In this document: positions 9,181-16,027 of the stretch, one piece after another
How positions within the stretch are numbered: position 1 is the first letter of the stretch
Layout of the letters: each line of letters opens with the position of its first letter
Origin: Cyanobacteria bacterium FACHB-DQ100
GTDB taxonomy: Bacteria > Cyanobacteriota > Cyanobacteriia > Leptolyngbyales > Leptolyngbyaceae
Assembly: GCA_014695195.1 (NCBI GenBank)
Contig: JACJNW010000026.1
Coordinates: 1-64,000 of the forward strand
Length of the DNA: 64,000 nucleotides
Direction of reading: 5' to 3'
The notes under the pieces: model-generated
The model's database searches: none
Seen by the model: only the letters and a program-made list of their open reading frames with translations
What the model was told of the DNA's origin: nothing
Made by a program: the position numbers and the translations under genes

Positions 9181-9765
9181 TTATTGCGCGATCGCGTTGC
9201 GAAATTCTCGAAACGCATCGACTCTTGAGGTTTGAGCCATCAAAACACATCGAGCCAACAGGTCAATGTCAAGATCAATGAGTGTCGGGAGTTCGCTCCG
9301 ATCAATTCTTTCGTAGCCGCTGTCTCGCAGATGGTAGAGCGTAAAAACGCCATCTTGCCAGAACCAAACTTCAGGCACACTCAAAGCTTGATACCGTTCT
9401 AACTTGCTGGTTCCGCCACTGGTAAATACGACCTCAATTGATAAATCAGGCACAGGCTTCTTTTGCCCTAGCCAATAGGATTCATCTGCTTGAGCCGATG
9501 CAATTCCCTGCCGCTCCTGTGTCATTGAACCAGCAGGAATAAATTCAATTCCCCGCTCTGTAAGGAAAAGTTCGATAAGGAACCCAATGATTGTCTTGAA
9601 AAATTCGTGGTCTTCTCCAGGCATCAGAATCTCAATCGTGCCGTTGTAGTAGAACAGTCGCACACCCGGAGAGTTTTCAAAGCCTTGTTGAATCAGCTTG
9701 AACTGCTCCCAAGTGCGATCGTGATGAATAAGGTATTGGTCAGTGGTTCTGCTGAGTAGCTGCAT
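9181..9765 (-). CDS. Uma2 family (DUF820) PD-(D/E)XK endonuclease-like protein
   Basis: This protein of about 194 residues has the Uma2/DUF820 hallmarks: an N-terminal WEQFKLIQQGFENSPGVRLFYYNGTIEILMPG, then HEFFKTIIGFLIE, then the nuclease-fold core (KPVPDLSIEVVFTSGGTSKLERYQALSVPEVWFW) with the P-D-L-x-I-E-V and K motif of the PD-(D/E)XK fold. These proteins are abundant in cyanobacteria and their cellular role is unknown. The start is ATG 9765, with GGAGGAAA just upstream, rather than the ATG 18 bases earlier. A small ribbon-helix-helix gene precedes it on the same strand. Confidence 0.85.
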   Translation of the reverse strand: MQLLSRTTDQYLIHHDRTWEQFKLIQQGFENSPGVRLFYYNGTIEILMPGEDHEFFKTIIGFLIELFLTERGIEFIPAGSMTQERQGIASAQADESYWLGQKKPVPDLSIEVVFTSGGTSKLERYQALSVPEVWFWQDGVFTLYHLRDSGYERIDRSELPTLIDLDIDLLARCVLMAQTSRVDAFREFRNAIAQ

Positions 9766-9810
9766 TGCGAAAGTTTCCTCCATTGCTCAAAGCGATTTCG
9801 TTTGGCTTGG

Positions 9811-9984
9811 TCAAATCTTTCCCTCCTTCTCAGCCTGTTCGATGACTTGTTTAATTAGTCGTTCTAAGAAATTACTAACACTGCGATCTTCCAGAGCAGC
9901 TAAGCGCTCTAGCTTTTGCTTCAACTCCTCATCGAGATAGGTGGCGACTCTGGCTTTATCGGTGGGCACGTCAAATAAACACAT
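9811..9984 (-). CDS. Ribbon-helix-helix (CopG-like) small DNA-binding protein
   Basis: This 57-residue frame starts at ATG 9984 behind a GGAGAA ribosome binding site and ends at TGA 9811. The sequence RVATYLDEELKQKLERLA, then SVSNFLERLIKQVIEQA, is the beta strand plus two helices of ribbon-helix-helix repressors/antitoxins. It lies 45 bp upstream of the uma2 gene on the same strand and is divergent from the 10147 gene. The operator-like inverted repeats at 10058-10096 are in the shared upstream region, so autoregulation is plausible. Whether it acts as an antitoxin or partner of Uma2 is inference. Confidence 0.72.
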   Translation of the reverse strand: MCLFDVPTDKARVATYLDEELKQKLERLAALEDRSVSNFLERLIKQVIEQAEKEGKI

Positions 9985-10057
9985 CTCTGCTTCTCCATTG
10001 TCTACTTCAAACCAACTTTTAATCTAGGTAGATTACTTTTATTTACTTTATGCTACC

Positions 10058-10096
10058 ATATTCGCAAGCGAACGGGAAACGAATCGCAGCGAATAT
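10058..10096. promoter_or_regulatory. Inverted repeats in divergent promoter region
   Basis: ATATTCGC (10058-10065) is repeated inverted as GCGAATAT (10089-10096). The left arm is also part of the local palindrome TTCGCAAGCGAA (10061-10072). The site lies between the divergent ribbon-helix-helix gene and the HTH gene at 10147. A TTGACA (10099-10104) follows the right arm. This is a likely operator for one of the two DNA-binding proteins. Confidence 0.5.
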
Positions 10097-10146
10097 CTTG
10101 ACATCCCGTGACCTTGCCTGAATTTTGACGAAGGAGACTACGAACA

Positions 10147-11088
10147 ATGACACAAACGTCTGCTCCGCTTGACCCCACAACTGCTGGAGTCTTCGATCGA
10201 ATCGACCCTACGATCGCTCAAAATCGTTCTGACCTCCACTCAAAACCATCGGATACGAACGTCGCACCGCTCAAAAAACAAGACGGGTGCGACTCAGATA
10301 GCTCATGCGAATTGCCTGAATCGCCGCCCTCCGACGCTGATGACTCATCGAAGATTGAGCATTGGAAACCCGCAGACCCTCAATTCTGTAAAGAAATTGC
10401 CACGTACTACGGGCAGTCGAAACGCACAATTCAAAAGTGGTTTGTCGATTTACGAGAAATTGCGCCCTGGTTCAGTGAATCCGAGTTACGACTGGAGGAC
10501 GATCGCTACACTCCGCTTGCCGTTGAACTGCTTGGAGAGCGCTACTTTGCGGGTTCAAAAAAGAAGTGGGCGCAAACATTACTGGATCGATCTGCCGATC
10601 AAATTGAAACATGGACTGCGGCTCAATCCGATCCAGCGCTTCATCCTGATGTGTTGCCTCCCCAAGATGCCCCTACCCCAATGAACGGATCTAATGAAGC
10701 GCTCTGGTGCAATCGTGGAATGGTTTTACATTTCGGCTCAGATCTCGATCTCCCGTCAATTCCTGGGTTAATCCCGATCACCGGAGACGCTGCTTATTTA
10801 GCTCAGATGCAGCAACGACTCCAAACCTTTGAGCAATTGCAGCAGCAAGCGATCGCACAAATGCACACTCAATATGAGCAGGCCCAAGCGCTCAATGCCC
10901 AGTATCACGAAGCGATGAGCCTCAGCGATCAGCTACTCCTGCAAGAGTTTCAACTCAGAGGAGTACAACTCGGCTACGCTGCTCTGCAAGTCAAACAAGA
11001 AGCCTTCAAAGCAACGATTCAGGCGGCGGAAGCTGGAACCCTATCCACGCCGGGAAAGCCTCAACCCGAAACGACTCGATCTTTATAA
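10147..11088 (+). CDS. DNA-binding protein with helix-turn-helix and long coiled coil
   Basis: This 313-residue protein begins at ATG 10147 with GAAGGAGA upstream. Residues 1-70 are Ser/Asp/Pro-rich and disordered. Residues ~78-105 (FCKEIATYYGQSKRTIQKWFVDL) form a helix-turn-helix with a clear recognition helix. The C-terminal third (QMQQRLQTFEQLQQQAIAQMHTQYEQAQALNAQYHEA) is a long Gln-rich coiled coil, probably for oligomerisation. It is the first gene of the rightward 10-20 kb island and may be its regulator. I do not recognise the family by name. Confidence 0.65.
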   Translation: MTQTSAPLDPTTAGVFDRIDPTIAQNRSDLHSKPSDTNVAPLKKQDGCDSDSSCELPESPPSDADDSSKIEHWKPADPQFCKEIATYYGQSKRTIQKWFVDLREIAPWFSESELRLEDDRYTPLAVELLGERYFAGSKKKWAQTLLDRSADQIETWTAAQSDPALHPDVLPPQDAPTPMNGSNEALWCNRGMVLHFGSDLDLPSIPGLIPITGDAAYLAQMQQRLQTFEQLQQQAIAQMHTQYEQAQALNAQYHEAMSLSDQLLLQEFQLRGVQLGYAALQVKQEAFKATIQAAEAGTLSTPGKPQPETTRSL

Positions 11089-11294
11089 GCCTAATTCCGG
11101 ATAAGGGATACTCGCTTCAGCATCGCAGATTTCACGAAAACGACAAGCTTTTGCTGGAAAAGATACATCGATGTTCCGCGCTAGTGCAAGGCTCCGTTAT
11201 TTTGCGCTATCAACATCATTGCTGATGCCGCCTTTGGTTTTTTTGACTCGCATCGCCCGCCCAACAGAAGAGACTATACCTCGCTTTATTTGCA

Positions 11295-11332
11295 CTACTT
11301 GTAAAGCAATGGTGCTCTACTTGCAAAGCAAT
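11295..11332 (+). promoter_or_regulatory. Tandem operator-like direct repeats
   Basis: CTACTTGTAAAGCAAT (11295-11310) and CTACTTGCAAAGCAAT (11317-11332) differ at one base and are spaced 22 bp apart, about two helical turns. They sit 43 bp upstream of the 11375 gene, so a regulator would bind both on the same face of the helix. The rest of 11089-11374 shows no gene. Confidence 0.55.
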
Positions 11333-11374
11333 TCAGTCCTATAAAAACACGCCCTTTCGTCTCATTGCTTCACC

Positions 11375-11695
11375 ATGAATGCAGACACCCGCGCCTTGAT
11401 TTCACAGCAATACCAGACGATCGAAACCGTGCGGACGCAGCCGATGGACGGAATGGCCTATTGCCAAAAATGGGTGCCTGTCTTCTACGGACTGTACCCC
11501 GGCGAATCGGGTTTCAAGTCCAAGTGCCTTGCAGAACTATCGCGGGTGACAGGCACGCAAGCAGACACGATTCGAGCCACCTGGGGCACCAACTTCCAGA
11601 AGACACCGGGGTATGCAGCATTACTGCTACGCACGACCGATTTGCTGAACCAAGTAATCGTCGGAATCCGGCTTCCACCCAATTTTCCAAATTAA
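11375..11695 (+). CDS. Small hypothetical island protein
   Basis: This 106-residue protein starts at ATG 11375. It has a compact helical look, with YCQKWVPVFYGLYPGESGFKSKCLAELSRVTGTQADTIRATWG followed by PGYAALLLRTTDLLNQVIVG. The middle part could be a small helix-turn-helix (ELSRVTGTQADTIRATW). An overlapping frame (11365-11703) is rich in His/Arg/Pro and is a shadow. It is preceded by tandem operator-like repeats. The function is unknown. Confidence 0.55.
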   Translation: MNADTRALISQQYQTIETVRTQPMDGMAYCQKWVPVFYGLYPGESGFKSKCLAELSRVTGTQADTIRATWGTNFQKTPGYAALLLRTTDLLNQVIVGIRLPPNFPN

Positions 11696-11768
11696 ACGCA
11701 TGATTCCATAGCAAAACGCTTGCTCAGTCAAAATTGGTCATTTTTAATAGCTGCATGAGCGCTGCAGC

Positions 11769-11836
11769 CTGCAATATTGCAGACCTAGCGATGCAATCTC
11801 GCTGAAACTCAACGGTACTGTCTCTGATGCAGAGAC
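11769..11836. promoter_or_regulatory. Two palindromes upstream of the 11906 gene
   Basis: CTGCAATATTGCAG (11769-11782) is a perfect 14-bp palindrome. GTCTCTGATGCAGAGAC (11820-11836) is a 7+7 inverted repeat with a three-base spacer. CTGCA/TGCAG motifs are repeated through the whole interval 11750-11885. This pattern suggests a multi-site operator or a centromere/origin-like binding region. Confidence 0.45.
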
Positions 11837-11905
11837 GCAGATAGCCTGAACCCTCTCTGCAACGCGAACGCACTATCCCTGCAACCATTCCGAACCGACC
11901 ATGAA

Positions 11906-12199
11906 ATGGAAGCCCAGATCATACAATCCTGCCCCGATGATTTCATGCTTACGCCTGAATTTGAGCCCACGCGCAAGCAGTTGGCAATTCTCGCCGACTG
12001 CTCGGTGCGGACGATCGACTACGACGTGGCGTTGTTAAAGCACCTCGTGCCCAAAGAGTTCAAATACATCGCTGGGCAAGAGATATTCACCCACGAGCAA
12101 AAACGAGCCATCTTGGGCGTGCGCAAGCTGTTCAAGAAGTTCAACAACGCCGCCCAGGTCAGAGATCACATCCTTAGAAATGGAGTCCCTCTCGTATGA
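11906..12199 (+). CDS. Small HTH-like regulator of the island
   Basis: This 97-residue protein contains PTRKQLAILADCSVRTIDYDVALLKHLVP, a good helix-turn-helix with a MerR/excisionase-like feel, followed by FTHEQKRAILGVRKLFKKFN. It overlaps the next gene by four bases (ATGA at 12196-12199). The palindromes just upstream suggest it may regulate itself. The precise family is not recognised. Confidence 0.6.
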   Translation: MEAQIIQSCPDDFMLTPEFEPTRKQLAILADCSVRTIDYDVALLKHLVPKEFKYIAGQEIFTHEQKRAILGVRKLFKKFNNAAQVRDHILRNGVPLV

Positions 12200-12950
12200 G
12201 ACGTGAAGAATCCGCCGAATCTCTCGGGATTCAAATCCTGCGCTTAAACGCGATCGCCGAAGCGCTCGGCGTTCCTTATGACGCCATCGAGCTAGATGAA
12301 CCGCTAATCGAAGAAATTGGGGTCATTGCCGCCTATATGAACGAACACGCTGTCAGTGACCCGGCGATGGCTATCCAAGCTGTGCAGCTGAACCGCAATG
12401 CCGCCAATATGCCGCAAACTTTCGGACAAGAGAGCCATCATCAAGCCGACATGGAGACCGTACATCAAGATGTCGCCAACCGCTGGGTAACCATCCAGGT
12501 CGCCAGCAACATCGGCTTAGGATTGGCGATTAACAACGGGGGCGTTGACCCCAAGTACCTAACCCCGGATCACCAGCAAGCCCTGAGCGATTCAGAAAAT
12601 TTTGCCCGATCGATGGTCAACCAGCGATTCAAAGGCACAGCCACTTTTTTGAAGCAGGTGGCGACCGGCAGGCGGCAATTGGAAATGCCCGTGGTGCAGA
12701 ATTCACCGAGGGTTATCTCGCAGGCCTCCGAAGCGGTGCCCTCATCAGCGCGATCCACCGCGCCGGACAAGCTCAAACCCAGCTTGCCTACTTGAAGACC
12801 GGACAGCACTTGTTCTATGGGGTCGTGCTGACGACGCTCGGCGCTGTCCTCTTCGTTCCCTCGATCGCGTTTTCGCTACCGGTTTATCTCAGCGGGGCTG
12901 CGATCGGTCTATTAACGCGATTTTGTTTCACCTCAACCGGAGAACAGTAA
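12196..12950 (+). CDS. Island protein with membrane C-terminus reached by a -1 frameshift (candidate slippery site)
   Basis: The start frame (ATG 12196, coupled to the preceding TGA) encodes 199 residues and stops at 12795, its last 45 residues being Ser/Pro-rich and unnatural-looking. The -1 frame is open from 12549 to TAA 12948-12950. It lacks any ATG or GTG, yet encodes a convincing C-terminus: GAEFTEGYLAGLRSGALIS, then two hydrophobic segments (LFYGVVLTTLGAVLFVP and SIAFSLPVYLSGAAIGLL). At 12645-12651 the in-phase sequence is AC-T TTT TTG, a canonical -1 slippery heptamer, and slipping there joins the frames into a protein of about 251 residues. Either programmed frameshifting makes short and membrane-anchored forms, or a T was lost or gained in the homopolymer. 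The function is unknown. Confidence 0.55.
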
Positions 12951-13090
12951 TGGCACCGTACACACTGCACGCGCCCCTACAGCACCCTGAAATTCTCGAT
13001 GCGCTGGAACTTCATGCCCTGAGCGACACCGGAAAATGCGACTTGATCAGCGTGCAGCCACAAGCGATCGAGTTGGGGAGGATTTGGTAA
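12950..13090 (+). pseudogene. 5' fragment of a gene interrupted by the IscB element
   Basis: ATG 12950 overlaps the TAA of the preceding frame (TAATG), so it was translationally coupled. It encodes 46 residues beginning MAPYTLHAPLQHPEILDAL. The last residues and the stop (13088-13090) already lie within the putative omega RNA. On the other side of the element a frame ends in N-P-R-R-F with TGA overlapping the next ATG (TGATG, 14715-14719), a good candidate for the missing C-terminus. This is best read as a gene split by insertion. Confidence 0.5.
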
Positions 13091-13335
13091 GGAACCCTAG
13101 GCATAAATGCCGGGGCTTTCAAGACTCCCCGACCCTTCGGGCGGGTTAAGAAAGCCGAACCTTACCAGCCTAAGCCTTTCGAGGACTACGTTTTCAAGGT
13201 CACGATACCTACAAATGCGTCGCTAGTTTGTAGCTCTATCGCTGGTTGTTAAACATCTGTAACGGGTTAAGGAAGTGCAGCCAGCACGACAAGCTTTGAA
13301 AACATTGGCGAAGCGAACATTACCCAGAAATGGAG
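13084..13335 (+). ncRNA. HEARO-type omega RNA of the IscB element
   Basis: This non-coding, structured stretch lies directly upstream of iscB, where HEARO/omega RNAs are found. Visible helices are GGTAAGG (13086-13092) with CCTTACC (13160-13166) enclosing CGGGG (13111-13115) with CCCCG (13127-13131), and a CCC-TTCG-GGG hairpin (13133-13142). In IscB systems the RNA carries its guide at the 5' end, taken from sequence flanking the element. Here the guide would lie just left of about 13086, overlapping the interrupted gene. The exact ends are estimates. Confidence 0.75.
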
Positions 13336-13342
13336 ACTTTCA

Positions 13343-14620
13343 ATGTCCAACTTTGTATTTGTTCTCGATACTCACAAACGACCGCTAGACCCGATTCATC
13401 CGGGTACAGCGCGTCACCTTCTCAATACTGGGAAAGCTGCGGTGTTTCGTCGCTATCCATTCACCATCATCCTGAAAGAAGCTTGTCTCGATGTGCCCGT
13501 ACAAGGCTTGGAACTCAAATTAGATCCGGGTTCCAAAGTTACAGGAATTGCAGTCAAGCGCGGCAACAAAATCATTTTTGGAGCCGAATTGCAACACCGG
13601 GGGCAACAGATTAAGGATGCGTTGTTATCTCGTCGTCAATTGCGACGTTCTAGACGGAATCGCAAAACCCGCTATCGGCAAGCACGATTTCTCAATCGGA
13701 CTCGCCCCGATGGATGGTTGGCTCCATCGTTGCAGCATCGTGCCGATACAGTACTCACCTGGGTTAATCAATTCCGTAGACTTGCACCCATTACGAGCAT
13801 TGCTCAAGAGTTAGTCAGATTTGACCTGCAACTGATGCAAAATCCTGAAATCTCAGGCGTGGAGTATCAACAGGGAGAATTGCAAGGCTACGAGGTGCGC
13901 GAGTACCTGTTGACCAAGTGGAATCGGAAATGTGCTTACTGTGGAGCGGAAAATGTACCGCTCGAAGTTGAGCATATTCAGCCTCGTTCTAAGGGTGGTT
14001 CCGACCGAGTTTCTAATCTGGCGCTTGCCTGTCATCCTTGCAATCAGAGCAAGGGAAATCAGGACATTCGAGACTTTCTATCGGGAAAGCCTGATCTATT
14101 GAATCGCATTCTCAAACAGGCTAAATTACCGCTGAAAGATGCGGCTGTGGTCAACTCAACCCGATGGGCATTGTTCAACGCCCTGAAAGCAACAGGCTTG
14201 CCAGTGGCAACCGGAACGGGCGGACAAACTAAGTTCAACCGCACCCGATTAGACCTGCCTAAATCTCACTGGCTTGATGCGGCGTGTGTGGGACAGGTTG
14301 AATCACTGGAAGTATTGACCTCGAAACCGTTGCTGATTGCAGCAAAGGGACATGGAACCCGGCAGATGTGCCGAACTGATAAGTTTGGTTTCCCGTCGCG
14401 CCATGTTCCCAGAAACAAGTTTGTTAAAGGCTTTCAGACTGGCGACATCGTAAAGGCGATAGTCACCACTGGAAAGAAGGTCGGTACTTATGTGGGGCGT
14501 GTGGCAGTACGCTCCACGGGCAGTTTCAATATCTCAACTGCTCAAGGATTGGTGCAAGGCATCAATCACAAATACTGCAATCCAATTCACAGAAAGGATG
14601 GTTATAGCTATGCGTTTTGA
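13343..14620 (+). CDS. iscB: IscB RNA-guided nuclease (RuvC-HNH)
   Basis: IscB is the transposon-associated ancestor of Cas9: an RNA-guided DNA nuclease using an omega RNA. The protein has 425 residues, normal for IscB. Domains in order are the N-terminal PLMP domain (here KRPLDPIHPGTARHLL), RuvC-I with D61 (LKLDPGSKVTGIAV), the arginine-rich bridge helix (~97-120), and RuvC-II with E156. The HNH domain runs from C197/C200 through H211 to N225 and C230/C233 (VEHIQPRSKGGSDRVSNLA). RuvC-III has H309/D312 (KSHWLDAA), and a C-terminal TAM-interacting region follows. All catalytic residues are present, so it looks active. No TnpA transposase is adjacent, so mobility would need one in trans. Confidence 0.95.
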   Translation: MSNFVFVLDTHKRPLDPIHPGTARHLLNTGKAAVFRRYPFTIILKEACLDVPVQGLELKLDPGSKVTGIAVKRGNKIIFGAELQHRGQQIKDALLSRRQLRRSRRNRKTRYRQARFLNRTRPDGWLAPSLQHRADTVLTWVNQFRRLAPITSIAQELVRFDLQLMQNPEISGVEYQQGELQGYEVREYLLTKWNRKCAYCGAENVPLEVEHIQPRSKGGSDRVSNLALACHPCNQSKGNQDIRDFLSGKPDLLNRILKQAKLPLKDAAVVNSTRWALFNALKATGLPVATGTGGQTKFNRTRLDLPKSHWLDAACVGQVESLEVLTSKPLLIAAKGHGTRQMCRTDKFGFPSRHVPRNKFVKGFQTGDIVKAIVTTGKKVGTYVGRVAVRSTGSFNISTAQGLVQGINHKYCNPIHRKDGYSYAF

Positions 14621-14649
14621 GACTCTGCCTGCTACCGCAGGCGCGGGAG

Positions 14650-14700
14650 GGGCATTCTCCTCCCCATGTGTGAACCCAGGGGTTTCCGCGCCCCTCCCGA
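14650..14700 (+). terminator. Strong hairpin at the right end of the IscB element
   Basis: CGGGAGGGGC is repeated inverted as GCCCCTCCCG with about 37 bases between, and an inner CCCC/GGGG pair can extend the fold. It follows the iscB stop by about 25 bp. It could be the subterminal hairpin of an IS200/IS605-type right end or a terminator, although no T-run follows. Confidence 0.5.
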
Positions 14701-14716
14701 ACCCTCGGAGGTTCTG

Positions 14717-15532
14717 ATGAACCCACCGATTATCCAAGATACGCCCCAAGACACCCATCCGAGAGCAGCACCCGCTGCGCCACATCCGCAATCTGAGCCG
14801 CCCGCGCCGAGCTGGTTTCGCTGGGGTCTGCTCAACCTGATTCGTCTACGATCGCTGCACTTTCATCAGGTGTTCTGGATACTAGCAGCAGCCACGCTGG
14901 TGTTTTTATTGGTGCAGCTCGCCAACAGTCGCGGCAGTACGAACAGCACCCGGATTTCCACCCCCGCTGCCCAAACGTTCAAAGACCTGCAACTGGCGCA
15001 GTCGATCCAGATTGTGCTGGGAAAACCCGTCAAAAACGAGGCAGGCGAACTCGTGAGCGTTTCTGAGCCCAAGCTGCGGCTGCAGGCGGGACTGCGGGTG
15101 AAGCAGTGGCAGGACGGCGAGCTGGTGGCGAAGCAGGCAAACATCACGATTTTGGCAATGCTCAAGGGCATGACTGATCCAACGCATCCCTGCTACCAAA
15201 AGTCCCGCCCAGACTGTCTGCAAATCGTCCGTCGCTTTAACGATCGCGATCGCGTTAAAGCCTCGAACAGGGAAGACCTTAAAGGATTAATGCGCGCCAG
15301 CCAGGTTGAGGAAAGCCTTGACCTGATTGCCCAGAGCGACCCGCCGCCCGCCAAGTTTGACGATGACCTCTATACCCTCGCCGTTGCCACGATTCGCTCA
15401 GCGCGCAGTGAGCTTCAGCAGCGATCGTCGGGGGGACAAGCCAAAGCCTTGATTGACGCTGTTGTAAATGGAGCAGAAACCGATGACTCCCGCTCTGAGC
15501 TTGGCGCATCCCGCCGTGAACGTCGCCCGTAA
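14717..15532 (+). CDS. Single-pass membrane protein of the island
   Basis: Start ATG 14717 has GGAGG five bases upstream and overlaps a TGA. The protein has 271 residues: a Pro/Ala-rich cytosolic N-terminus (~1-45), one transmembrane segment (FHQVFWILAAATLVFLLVQLA, ~52-72), and a soluble C-terminal domain of about 195 residues with FKDLQLAQSIQIVLGKPV and a two-cysteine segment (THPCYQKSRPDCLQIVRRF). This layout resembles inner-membrane channel components of secretion systems such as VirB8-like proteins, but no sequence motif proves it. It overlaps the next gene by about 50 bp. Confidence 0.6.
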   Translation: MNPPIIQDTPQDTHPRAAPAAPHPQSEPPAPSWFRWGLLNLIRLRSLHFHQVFWILAAATLVFLLVQLANSRGSTNSTRISTPAAQTFKDLQLAQSIQIVLGKPVKNEAGELVSVSEPKLRLQAGLRVKQWQDGELVAKQANITILAMLKGMTDPTHPCYQKSRPDCLQIVRRFNDRDRVKASNREDLKGLMRASQVEESLDLIAQSDPPPAKFDDDLYTLAVATIRSARSELQQRSSGGQAKALIDAVVNGAETDDSRSELGASRRERRP

Positions 15533-15827
15533 CTTGATCGAAGCGTTTCTCCTGGAATTCGGAAAAAACTTTGAATCCTTTCTCACGCTTGCTGATTTAC
15601 TCGATTTTCGCAGTGTGTTGTCGTGCTACTCGTCGATGCGGCTTGGCGCAGGGGAAGAACACTATACGGTTTTGCAGGCATTGCAAGATGCACCACCGCC
15701 AGAGAGCGATATTGAGTCTCCCATCATTGACGCAGCCGTGCAGTTTCTGTTCGACAACGATGCTGCACCAGCCGTAGCCGAATACTTGATTGGTCGCATT
15801 ACCCAAACCATTGCCCAGCGCTTTTGA
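15483..15827 (+). CDS. Small hypothetical island protein
   Basis: Start ATG 15483 is chosen because GGAG lies about 10 bases upstream. The product has 114 residues, mostly helical, with VNVARNLIEAFLLEFGKNFESFLTLADLLDF and DAAVQFLFDNDAAPAVAEYLIGRITQTIAQRF. It overlaps the end of the preceding membrane protein gene in another frame. No known domain is recognised. Confidence 0.5.
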   Translation: MTPALSLAHPAVNVARNLIEAFLLEFGKNFESFLTLADLLDFRSVLSCYSSMRLGAGEEHYTVLQALQDAPPPESDIESPIIDAAVQFLFDNDAAPAVAEYLIGRITQTIAQRF

Positions 15828-16002
15828 TCTATGTTTCCCGCACCCTGCGGGAAGTGTTTGCCATGACGATTCCGTTTACGTCACTGAAGAGGTTGAGCAT
15901 TTGATCATCATCTTCACAGCGCACAACGCCGGAGAGAACGATGCTCACATTCGGATCAACGCACTCATCAACCAGATTCAGCGCGGCATCTTCGCCGATT
16001 AA
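15790..16002 (+). CDS. Possible small protein lacking a good start codon
   Basis: The C-terminal 45 residues of this frame (VYVTEEVEHLIIIFTAHNAGENDAHIRINALINQIQRGIFAD) look like real protein. No ATG or GTG exists in frame; the only candidate is TTG 15790, inside the previous gene. The region includes the strong hairpin. It may be a decayed gene, a gene using an unusual start, or part of another frame. It ends 25 bp before the ATPase gene. Confidence 0.35.
   Translation: MVALPKPLPSAFDLCFPHPAGSVCHDDSVYVTEEVEHLIIIFTAHNAGENDAHIRINALINQIQRGIFAD
15835..15853 (+). other. Perfect 8-bp stem with three-base loop
   Basis: TTCCCGCA, CCC, TGCGGGAA forms a very stable hairpin six bases after the preceding stop codon. 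There is no T-run, so it may be an mRNA-stability or translation-control element within the operon rather than a terminator. Confidence 0.45.
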
Positions 16003-16027
16003 TCGTTATTCATCAGGGTGCCTTGTC

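Noticed and set aside
13330-14035. Frames overlapping iscB in other phases
   Set aside because: The iscB frame has all domain motifs; the others have no recognisable features.
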